The notes under the pieces are model-generated. The model did no database searches. It had not been told where the DNA came from and saw only the letters and a program-made list of their open reading frames with translations. From NCBI GenBank assembly GCA_964515915.1, contig CAZEXM010000038.1, forward strand, positions 1-20,078: 20,078 nt of DNA. Direction: 5' to 3'. This DNA comes from JAHOYW01 sp964515915 (GTDB lineage: Bacteria > Verrucomicrobiota > Lentisphaeria > Victivallales > Victivallaceae). Of this stretch, positions 1 to 6,029 are shown piece after piece. Position 1 is the first letter of the stretch. Each line of letters begins with the position of its first letter. The position numbers and the translations under genes are program-made.

Positions 1-76
1 GTATTATTGGTACATTGTTCTCATGCTTATGCGGCATTTACAGCCGCTTCGATACTGTAATATACTTCGGCCGTTC

Positions 77-191
77 GGGGTCTGTCCACTTTAAATGATT
101 ACTTTAACTAATTTTAAGTACAAAATAACCAAATTTAATACTAAAAATAGGTCTTATTTTAATATCTTGAGGCGTAGGATATTGAAATAAG
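77..191 (+). repeat. Element end copy 1 (GGGG box plus hairpin)
   Basis: The copy starts with GGGGTCTGTCCACTTT (77-92). It ends with a hairpin whose arms are CTTATTTTAATATC (153-166) and GATATTGAAATAAG (178-191), with one T-G mismatch and an 11-nt loop. The hairpin begins exactly 76 nt after the GGGG box, the same spacing as in copy 2 (519-634), although the A/T-rich stretch between has diverged. No transposase follows this copy, so it may be a solo end or the remains of a non-autonomous element. Confidence 0.6.
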
Positions 192-231
192 AAAAATGAA
201 GCTGATTTGAATACGAACGACAATGTAGCTT

Positions 232-267
232 ACTTTGCGAAGGCTGAGACTGAGCACAGCGAAAGTC
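232..267 (+). repeat. REP-like palindromic repeat, copy A
   Basis: This is an imperfect palindrome with outer arms ACTTTGCG and GCGAAAGT and a core GGCTGAGACTGAGC that is itself nearly palindromic and contains CTGAG twice. A second copy lies on the opposite strand at 17958-17994 and differs only at two short spacers (AA versus CTA, and ACA versus TCT). The size, the extragenic position and a REP-associated transposase gene about 380 bp downstream match what is known of REP sequences. That this transposase mobilises it is inference. Confidence 0.6.
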
Positions 268-426
268 ATGCGTCCCGCTTGAGAATATTCACAACCGGGA
301 CGGTTATGCTACATTATAAAAATGCCGAACTGGCGTTCAGCGCTTCCGGCTAATAAAAAGCGTGCATATCTTTTGCTTATTCAAGTGGGCGGAGCCCGAG
401 CGGAAAAAGCAAAAAAATATATGGTG

Positions 427-442
427 CAGGCGCTTGCGCCTG
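427..442. repeat. GC-rich hairpin
   Basis: Perfect inverted repeat with arms CAGGCGC and GCGCCTG around a two-base TT. It lies between the two element-end copies. No T-run follows, so it does not look like a terminator. Confidence 0.4.
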
Positions 443-474
443 TTGCCGCCGGCATAAGGCGCGGGGGGAGTTTT

Positions 475-491
475 AGGGGCGAAGCGCCCCT
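475..491. repeat. GC-rich hairpin
   Basis: Perfect 7-bp inverted repeat AGGGGCG/CGCCCCT with a 3-nt loop AAG. It sits just before the tandem CTCAATCGGGG pair (501-522), the second of which supplies the GGGG box of element copy 2. No T-run follows. Confidence 0.4.
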
Positions 492-518
492 CAACAGTTA
501 CTCAATCGGGGCTCAATC

Positions 519-634
519 GGGGTCTATCCACTTTACTTCACTAATTTTGTTATTTTCAAGTATAATATTTGATTTTTTAAGGTATTTATGATAGCTTATT
601 TTAATATATTGTGCCGTGAGATATTAAAATAAGC
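519..634 (+). repeat. Element end copy 2 next to the transposase
   Basis: It starts with GGGGTCTATCCACTTT (519-534), one base different from copy 1. It ends with a perfect 14-bp hairpin, GCTTATTTTAATAT (594-607) and ATATTAAAATAAGC (621-634), with a 13-nt loop. The transposase ribosome-binding site follows directly. Hairpins at element ends are the recognition sites of Y1 (HUH) transposases, so this is probably the left end of the transposase-carrying element. No matching right end was recognised after 1354. Confidence 0.6.
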
Positions 635-649
635 AAAGAGGTGAATGTT

Positions 650-1354
650 ATGCCTAGAAAGACTCGAAATTGGATAGATGGTTCTTGTTATCATATTACG
701 CATAGATGTAATAATGGACAGTTTTTGTTCAAATATGATAAATATAAGAATTTTTATAAGCGTCAGTTATTTAAAATGAAAAAGCGTTACAAGCTTGATG
801 TTTTAAATTATATCATTACCAGTAACCATGTTCATTTACTGGTAAAAATTAAAAATGGTAAAGAAATTTCAGATGGTTTAAGATTTCTGCATGGACGAGT
901 CGGGCAGTGGTATAATTTACGGGCCAAATGCAGCGGTGCTTTTTGGTCTGATAGATTTCACGCGACGCGGATTCAAAGCGGCAAGCATCTTGGAGCCTGC
1001 CTTTTTTATATTGACTTGAATATGCTGCGTGCTGGAGTTGTCAGGCACCCGGCAGAGTGGAAATATGGTTCTTTCAATGAATTTGTTGAAAAAACACAAC
1101 GATGCTGTATTATAAATAAAGATGAACTTTTGAAAAGTTTGCAGATAAGTAATTTTGAAGATTTCAAGAAATGGTATATTTTAACACTGGATGACAAACT
1201 CGGAGGAATAGCGTCTTCAAGGCAAAAATTTTGGAGTAAAGCAATTGCTGTAGGCGATGAAGACTGGCTGAACAATGAAGCAGGCAATATGAATGTAAAA
1301 AGATTTAGAGTTTTTAGAGCTAATGACGAACAATGTTTTATTGGGAAGATATAA
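650..1354 (+). CDS. REP-associated tyrosine transposase (Y1/HUH, RAYT type)
   Basis: A 234-residue single-strand DNA transposase of the Y1_Tnp (IS200-like) superfamily. The N-terminal YHITHRCNN strand, the HUH metal-binding motif H60-V-H62 in NHVHLLV, and the catalytic tyrosine Y120 in FYIDLNMLRAGVV are all visible. The RAGVV...P..W...S block is typical of the REP-associated branch. Such enzymes nick and join single-stranded DNA at hairpin ends through a 5'-phosphotyrosine intermediate. I chose ATG 650 because AGAGGTG (638-643) lies at ideal distance; an in-frame GTG at 641 overlaps that site. All catalytic residues are present and the length is normal, so the gene looks intact. A perfect hairpin (594-634) lies just upstream and a REP-like palindrome (232-267) further up. 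It appears to be transcribed on its own. Confidence 0.85.
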   Translation: MPRKTRNWIDGSCYHITHRCNNGQFLFKYDKYKNFYKRQLFKMKKRYKLDVLNYIITSNHVHLLVKIKNGKEISDGLRFLHGRVGQWYNLRAKCSGAFWSDRFHATRIQSGKHLGACLFYIDLNMLRAGVVRHPAEWKYGSFNEFVEKTQRCCIINKDELLKSLQISNFEDFKKWYILTLDDKLGGIASSRQKFWSKAIAVGDEDWLNNEAGNMNVKRFRVFRANDEQCFIGKI

Positions 1355-1436
1355 AGAGTTTGACGGAGGCGACTCCCATGAAAATAACAGTCAAAAAAGT
1401 TTAGTATATTAACCAAATATAAAAAGGAGTTTTTCC

Positions 1437-2330
1437 ATGAAGTACACCATTATTACAACGCTGTTTATTGTTGGGGGAATATTTTTATTATTCCTGTTTA
1501 TCAAATTTATCCCGGTCCGGCACTGGATAGCCGCGGTTTTTTCGAATGTGAAAATAAGTATTTTTTCATTGATCGGAATGCGTCTGCGGCGGGTTCCGGC
1601 TGAAATAATAGTCAACGCGCTTATCCAGGCACAGAAAGCCGGCCTTGCAGTTGACAGTAATTCCCTGGAAGCGCATTTTCTCGCGGGCGGGAATGTCGAG
1701 CGGGTCATTGACGCCCTGGTTGCCGCCGACAAAGCGAATATTGAACTTTCGCTTAAGCGCGCGACCGCGATTGACCTGGCGGGGCGGGATGTGCTCGAAG
1801 CCGTGAAAATGAGCGTGAATCCCAAAGTTATTGAAACTCCTGAAGTCACGGCGGTTGCCAAGGACGGTATCCAGTTAAAGGCGATTGCCCGGGTAACGGT
1901 TCGCGCCAATCTTGACCGTCTGGTCGGCGGGGCGGGAGTGGATACTATTTTAGCCCGGGTGGGCGAGGGCATCGTAACCACTATCGGTTCCGCGCAGAAA
2001 CATAAGCACGTGCTGGAAAATCCTGACTCCATATCAAAAGTAGTACTGGCGAAAGGTTTGGATTCCGGTACGGCGTTTGAAATTCTGTCTATCGATATAG
2101 CAGACGTCAATATCGGCAAAAATATCGGCGCGATACTGCAAACCGACCAGGCGAACGCGGACAAGAATATCGCCCAGGCCAAAGCTGAAGAGCGCCGCGC
2201 CATGGCGGTTGCCGCGGAACAGGAAATGAAAGCTAGAATCAGTGAAATGCGTGCTAAAGTAGTGCAGATGGAATCACAAATTCCGCTTGCCATTGCCCAG
2301 TCTTTCAGAACTAATAAAGTTCAACTGTAA
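1437..2330 (+). CDS. Short flotillin-like protein, FloA paralogue (SPFH family)
   Basis: A 297-residue FloA/YqfA-type flotillin. It has one hydrophobic segment at about residues 5-25, then the SPFH-like region (WIAAVF, GMRLRRVP, DSNSLEAHFLAGG, AKDGIQLKAIARVTVRAN, GEGIVTTIGS). An Ala/Glu-rich coiled coil follows (ADKNIAQAKAEERRAMAVAAEQEMKA is positions 241-266, cited by its start and end). Flotillins organise membrane microdomains from the cytoplasmic face. Most positions match the adjacent gene at 2353, so the pair arose by tandem duplication. This copy stops after IPLAIAQSF and lacks the conserved C-terminal block containing MDYYKMKNI and ADTDMR, ending instead in RTNKVQL. AAAGGAG (about 1423-1429) precedes the ATG. 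It may modulate oligomers of the full-length copy; this is inference. Confidence 0.85.
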   Translation: MKYTIITTLFIVGGIFLLFLFIKFIPVRHWIAAVFSNVKISIFSLIGMRLRRVPAEIIVNALIQAQKAGLAVDSNSLEAHFLAGGNVERVIDALVAADKANIELSLKRATAIDLAGRDVLEAVKMSVNPKVIETPEVTAVAKDGIQLKAIARVTVRANLDRLVGGAGVDTILARVGEGIVTTIGSAQKHKHVLENPDSISKVVLAKGLDSGTAFEILSIDIADVNIGKNIGAILQTDQANADKNIAQAKAEERRAMAVAAEQEMKARISEMRAKVVQMESQIPLAIAQSFRTNKVQL

Positions 2331-2352
2331 ACCTTAAAACAGGAAATATATT

Positions 2353-3363
2353 ATGTTAACATCTGTAATTGGTGCCGCTCCGGTTGGTTCAATAGTGGCG
2401 GTTGGCGCAGTTATTGCGATAGTCATATTTTTAATTATACTCTTCGGCGTGGTCATTCCGCTGCCCTTGTGGATAGCGGCGGTTTTTTCCGGCGTCAAAA
2501 TAAGGATAAGTTCATTAATCGGAATGCGTTTGCGCCGGGTTCCGCCGCAAGTCATCCTGACCGCTATGATTAAGGCGGTTAAAGCCGGTATCCAGGTGGA
2601 TTCAAATTCGCTGGAAGCTCATTATCTGGCCGGTGGTGACGTTTTTCGCGTGGTATTCGCGCTGATTGCCGCGGACAAAGCCAATATTCCTCTGGATTTG
2701 CAGCGCGCGACTGCCATCGATCTGGCGGGACGCAACGTGCTTGACGCCGTTAAAATGTGCGTAAATCCCAAGATTATCGAAACCCCGTTAGTTTCAGCGG
2801 TTGCCAAGGACGGCATTCAGTTGAAAGCTATCGCGCGGGTAACTGTTCGCGCTAATATCGATCGTCTGGTCGGCGGCGCCGGCGAAGAAACTATTCTGGC
2901 CCGGGTCGGCGAAGGCATCGTTACCACCATCGGTTCATCCCAGAGCCATAAAACTGTTCTGGAAAATCCGGATCTTATTTCCAAGGGTGTTTTAGCCAAG
3001 GGCCTGGATGCCGGTACGGCGTTTGAAATTCTATCTATTGATATCGCGGATGTTGACGTCGGCAAAAATATTGGCGCTGAACTGCAAATGGCGCAGGCGA
3101 ACGCCGACAAGGACATCGCCCAGGCCAAAGCGGAGGAACGCCGTGCCATGGCAGTTGCCAGCGAACAGGAGATGAAGGCTAAAATCCGTGAAATGGAAGC
3201 GAAACTCGTTGATGCCGAAGCGGAGATTCCAATGGCGATTTCCGAAGCTTTGGCCAACGGTAATTTCAGTATAATGGATTATTACAAAATGAAAAACATT
3301 ATCGCCGATACCGACATGCGGCAGTCTATCGCAATGCCGGGTGATAAAAGCAACCGAAAGTAG
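2353..3363 (+). CDS. floA: Flotillin-like protein FloA
   Basis: At 336 residues this is the normal length for bacterial FloA (YqfA), a membrane-anchored SPFH protein that assembles into membrane microdomains. The sequence shows a hydrophobic N-terminus (about residues 5-35), a WIAAVF/GMRLRRVP amphipathic region, an SPFH-like core with AKDGIQLKAIARVTVRAN and GEGIVTTIGSSQ, and an Ala/Glu-rich coiled coil with AKAEERRAMAVASEQEM. The complete C-terminal signature (MDYYKMKNI, ADTDMRQSIAMPG) is present. It lies 22 bp after the shorter paralogue and 6 bp before a small membrane protein, indicating one operon. Firmicute floA often neighbours an NfeD-family gene; none is visible here. AGGAAA a few bases upstream is a plausible ribosome site. 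Confidence 0.9.
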   Translation: MLTSVIGAAPVGSIVAVGAVIAIVIFLIILFGVVIPLPLWIAAVFSGVKIRISSLIGMRLRRVPPQVILTAMIKAVKAGIQVDSNSLEAHYLAGGDVFRVVFALIAADKANIPLDLQRATAIDLAGRNVLDAVKMCVNPKIIETPLVSAVAKDGIQLKAIARVTVRANIDRLVGGAGEETILARVGEGIVTTIGSSQSHKTVLENPDLISKGVLAKGLDAGTAFEILSIDIADVDVGKNIGAELQMAQANADKDIAQAKAEERRAMAVASEQEMKAKIREMEAKLVDAEAEIPMAISEALANGNFSIMDYYKMKNIIADTDMRQSIAMPGDKSNRK

Positions 3364-3369
3364 ATTATT

Positions 3370-3846
3370 ATGAAATCGCAAAATCTGAATATTTTCATAA
3401 TCGCTATTGTAATTATCGTTGTGATCAGGGTCATTGTGAACATTTTAAAGAAAGCCGGCGGCACTGGCCTGCAGGATAAAATAAAGCGTTTCTTTGCTAA
3501 TTTAGAAAATTATGATTCCAATCAGGATGTAGTCATTTATGATGAAAACGGCAAGGTGATGAATTTCCGGAACAGCGATTTCGCCGTGGACGATTCGCAG
3601 GAGGTAGTTATTTATGATGAAAACGGCATGGTGATATCTTCGCCTCCGCCGCCGCCTCCGGTTTACAAAGCGGCAAAAGCGCCCGAAGTTTCCCGGACGG
3701 TAATTGTTGAGGAAGTCGAAAGCGAAGAAGCGGAAGCGGAAGCGGAAGCGGGAATGTATCATGATTTCATTCGTTCCAGCGGCGGATCGGCGATAGTCAT
3801 TCAGGAAATATTAGGCAAACCGCTGGCTTTGCGGCATACAAAATAG
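3370..3846 (+). CDS. Small membrane-anchored protein of the flotillin operon, function unknown
   Basis: I do not recognise a named family. The 158-residue protein begins with an N-terminal transmembrane helix (about 8-26) followed by basic residues, so the rest is probably cytoplasmic. Two near-identical segments follow, NQDVVIYDENGKV (51-63) and SQEVVIYDENGMV (76-88). Then come a run of six prolines (92-97), an acidic Glu/Ala stretch (about 114-127) and a C-terminal block AIVIQEILGKPLALR (141-155) that looks like a conserved docking motif. It starts 6 bp after floA and is almost certainly cotranscribed, so it may partner with the flotillins or occupy the place NfeD proteins take elsewhere; both are inference. 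No strong Shine-Dalgarno is visible, which suggests translational coupling. Confidence 0.7.
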   Translation: MKSQNLNIFIIAIVIIVVIRVIVNILKKAGGTGLQDKIKRFFANLENYDSNQDVVIYDENGKVMNFRNSDFAVDDSQEVVIYDENGMVISSPPPPPPVYKAAKAPEVSRTVIVEEVESEEAEAEAEAGMYHDFIRSSGGSAIVIQEILGKPLALRHTK

Positions 3847-3867
3847 TAAAAAATAAAATTAAGTCCA

Positions 3868-3890
3868 GCGGGCGAACGCCGCCCGCGTTA
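3868..3890 (+). terminator. Possible terminator hairpin after the flotillin operon
   Basis: Perfect 7-bp GC stem, GCGGGCG (3868-3874) with CGCCCGC (3880-3886), around a 5-nt loop. It lies 22 bp after the stop codon of the last flotillin-operon gene. Only GTTATTC follows rather than a clean T-run, so efficient intrinsic termination is uncertain. Confidence 0.4.
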
Positions 3891-3987
3891 TTCAGAAAAA
3901 ACCGGCTGCTGCGAAGCGTACTCAAAAAATATCCCGCAATACACAAAGCCAGGTGCGATTTTTTTTGCTGTTTTTCAGAAACTGCTA

Positions 3988-4015
3988 TTGACAAAACAGC
4001 GAATGTGCTTATACT
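3988..4015 (+). promoter_or_regulatory. Sigma-70-type promoter of the lacI-oxidoreductase operon
   Basis: Perfect -35 TTGACA (3988-3993), a 16-bp spacer and -10 TATACT (4010-4015). The predicted start, near 4022, falls inside the first operator palindrome, the usual arrangement for repression by blocking RNA polymerase. Confidence 0.8.
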
Positions 4016-4033
4016 ATTTAAAACGTTTTAAAT
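4016..4033. promoter_or_regulatory. LacI-family operator O1
   Basis: Perfect 18-bp palindrome ATTTAAAACGTTTTAAAT with a central CG, the typical LacI/GalR-family operator centre where the hinge helices insert a leucine. It overlaps the predicted transcription start. The same AAAACGTTTT core recurs at 4073-4086. Confidence 0.8.
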
Positions 4034-4072
4034 TTCCAGATAAATAATTTCCGCAAAAAATATAAAATCTTA

Positions 4073-4086
4073 TTAAAACGTTTTAA
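4073..4086. promoter_or_regulatory. LacI-family operator O2
   Basis: Perfect 14-bp palindrome TTAAAACGTTTTAA sharing the AAAACGTTTT core with O1. The two centres are 55 bp apart, close to five helical turns, so cooperative binding or a small loop is possible. It lies between the promoter and the lacI-type gene. Confidence 0.75.
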
Positions 4087-4104
4087 AAAGCACCGGGGAT
4101 TTAG

Positions 4105-5061
4105 ATGGGCATTACAATAAAAGAATTAGCCGTGACCTTGAAAGTGTCACCGGCAACCGTGAGTTTAGCCTTGAATGGCGATAAACGGGTTGCTGATAAA
4201 ACGCTTAAGAAAATAAAAAAACTGGCTGAGGAATTAAACTATATTCCAAATAATTTCGGACGTGGTTTGCAGTCCCGGCGCAGTTGTTTGATTGCTTATT
4301 TACTTAGCGGAGTTACGCATTCATTTTATAATGAAATCCTGCAGGGTATTGGTGAAGCTTGTGTTAAATCACAATATGGTTTGCTGACCGGCATTATCAG
4401 CGGAAACAAAGATAGCCTTAACGAACAGATTCGTTTGTTTCTCGAAAAAAACATTGATGGTCTGATATTATCATTGAACGTTCCTGAAGAAATTATTTCT
4501 TTACTTGAAATGCAGAATATTCCTTTTGTTTTTTGTTCAACTGAACCATCTTTCTCAGACGGTTTATGCGTGAAAAATGATGATTTTCTGGGCGGAAGGC
4601 TGGCGGCGGAACATTTGGTGAAACTTGGACATAGTTTTTGCGCATGCTGCACTGCGCAAGCTGAACGCCTTAAAGGAAATCTGGCTGTCCTGCAGGAAAA
4701 CGGTTGCGCCAAACCCATGCTCTTTCGAGCAGCCGCGGAACTTGAAAAAATTATGGAAAAGCCTGAACGCCCGACCGCAGTAATTGCTTATTCGGATTTT
4801 CAGGCAATAAAAATTATGCATGTTATGGCAAAACTCGGCCTGAAAGTTCCGCAGGATGTTTCCCTGATTGGAACTGATGATTTATGGTTCGCCGCTTTGC
4901 CTGAGTTTTCATTTACAAGCATCGCGCTGCCTGGAAAAAATATAGGTGAGGTAAGTGTGGAGTTATTATTGAAAAAAATCGACGGCAAAGATGCTGAAAG
5001 TATTTTCCTGCCGCCGGAACTGGTGGTGCGCAACAGCACCGCGACTCCTGCGGAAAAATAA
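4105..5061 (+). CDS. LacI-family transcriptional regulator
   Basis: A 318-residue repressor. The N-terminal helix-turn-helix (TIKELAVTLKVSPATVSLAL, about residues 3-23) and hinge (RVADKTLKKIKKLAEELNYIPN, cited by positions 28-49, then LQSRRS) are canonical. The rest is a periplasmic-binding-protein-like sensor domain, with PTAVIAYSDFQAIKIM and VPQDVSLIGTDDLWFA near the C-terminus. Two CG-centred palindromes in its own promoter region point to autoregulation. It is the first gene of a tight run with three oxidoreductases (next start 23 bp downstream), so its inducer is probably a sugar, or a sugar acid or alcohol, processed by them; the ligand cannot be read from sequence. A G-rich GGGGA about 7 bases before the ATG serves as ribosome site. 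Confidence 0.9.
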   Translation: MGITIKELAVTLKVSPATVSLALNGDKRVADKTLKKIKKLAEELNYIPNNFGRGLQSRRSCLIAYLLSGVTHSFYNEILQGIGEACVKSQYGLLTGIISGNKDSLNEQIRLFLEKNIDGLILSLNVPEEIISLLEMQNIPFVFCSTEPSFSDGLCVKNDDFLGGRLAAEHLVKLGHSFCACCTAQAERLKGNLAVLQENGCAKPMLFRAAAELEKIMEKPERPTAVIAYSDFQAIKIMHVMAKLGLKVPQDVSLIGTDDLWFAALPEFSFTSIALPGKNIGEVSVELLLKKIDGKDAESIFLPPELVVRNSTATPAEK

Positions 5062-5084
5062 ATAATTTAATAATGGAGTTCACA

Positions 5085-6029
5085 ATGAACTTAAAAGCAG
5101 GTATTGTAGGGTGCGGAGGAATTGCCAAAGCACATATCGCCGGATATCAGGCAAACGGAATTGAAGTCGCCGCTTTGACTGACCTGGATATGGACGTGGC
5201 AAAAGCAGCGGCGGAAAGTTTGGATAACAAGGTCGAAGTATTTGCCGCGACTGAACAATTAATCAAGTCCGGCAAAGTTGATTTGATCAGCATTTGCACT
5301 CCGCCGGTGGCGCACGCGGATGCCGCGATATGCGCGCTGGAAAATGGAGTGCATGTATTGTGTGAAAAACCTTTAGCGCATACCGCGGAAGATGCTGAAA
5401 AAATCAGACAGGCAACTGAAGAATCAAATGCCAAATTCATGCTGGCGTTTCGTCATCGTTTTCTGCCGGCGACACAAAAAATAAAAGAACTTATTGACAG
5501 CGGAAAAATCGGCACTCCAGTGCTCTTCTTAAATGAATTTTGCGGTCCCGCCTTTGCGATGAAAGATAAATGGTTTTGCAAAAAAGCAATCGCCGGCGGC
5601 GGCTGCATGCTGGATACCAGCGCGCATTCTGTCGACTTGTTTCGTTATTTGTTTGGCGAAGTAGTTGAACAACATGCCGTTATGCACCAATATTTTACAA
5701 ATACCGATGTGGAGGATTGCGCGATATTGACTTTGAAAGCGGAAAACGGCACACTCGGCTCACTTACGTCCGGCTTTGTTGTCGGGGGAGGGCGTGCCCG
5801 GGTGGATATTACCGGGCAGGCGGGGCGGATAGTTTACGAATACGGCGAAGAAATGCGTTACTACAATCTGGAAACCGATGAATGGGAAAGTCTTGAGATA
5901 GAAGTGAGTGATGGTTTTGCTATTGAGATCGGCTTGTTTGTTGACGCGGTCAGAAACAATACGCCAGTTCCCGTTGACATTGAAGACGGTATTCGTTGTC
6001 TTGAAATTATTCAATCAAACTATAAATAA
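5085..6029 (+). CDS. Gfo/Idh/MocA-family oxidoreductase 1
   Basis: A 314-residue NAD(P)-dependent sugar or polyol dehydrogenase type enzyme. The Rossmann motif GCGGIA (residues 9-14), the family hallmark CEKPLAHT with E94-K95-P96, and the catalytic signature GGGCMLDTSAHSVD with D177 and H181 are all present, so it should be active. GGAG at 5075-5078 sits correctly before ATG 5085; the in-frame ATG at 5073 overlaps that site and was rejected. It directly follows the LacI-type gene and abuts the second oxidoreductase. Family members act on inositol, glucose, galactose and similar compounds; the substrate here is unknown. Confidence 0.88.
   Translation: MNLKAGIVGCGGIAKAHIAGYQANGIEVAALTDLDMDVAKAAAESLDNKVEVFAATEQLIKSGKVDLISICTPPVAHADAAICALENGVHVLCEKPLAHTAEDAEKIRQATEESNAKFMLAFRHRFLPATQKIKELIDSGKIGTPVLFLNEFCGPAFAMKDKWFCKKAIAGGGCMLDTSAHSVDLFRYLFGEVVEQHAVMHQYFTNTDVEDCAILTLKAENGTLGSLTSGFVVGGGRARVDITGQAGRIVYEYGEEMRYYNLETDEWESLEIEVSDGFAIEIGLFVDAVRNNTPVPVDIEDGIRCLEIIQSNYK

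Larger units (their letters stand above)
1..649. other. Repeat-rich non-coding region upstream of the transposase
   Basis: I see no convincing gene here. The first 98 bases are open in all three plus frames for short distances (stops at 58-60, 92-94 and 96-98), so the tail of a gene entering from the left cannot be excluded or assigned. The stretch is packed with palindromes: a small hairpin at 31-47, two copies of a GGGG-plus-hairpin element (77-191 and 519-634), a REP-like palindrome (232-267), GC-rich hairpins at 427-442 and 475-491, and a tandem 11-mer CTCAATCGGGG at 501-522. An 89-codon open frame at 322-591 runs straight through these hairpins and has no ribosome site, so I did not annotate it. 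Confidence 0.6.

Noticed and set aside
322..591. 89-codon open frame
   Set aside because: It runs through several hairpins and the second element-end copy, has no ribosome site and resembles no protein I recognise.
1409..2293. Long antisense open frame over the flotillin genes (and similar frames at 2817-3257 and 8717-9070)
   Set aside because: The residues are Ser/Ala/Ile-rich low-complexity shadows of the codon pattern on the other strand; the flotillin and QueA frames are clearly the real ones.
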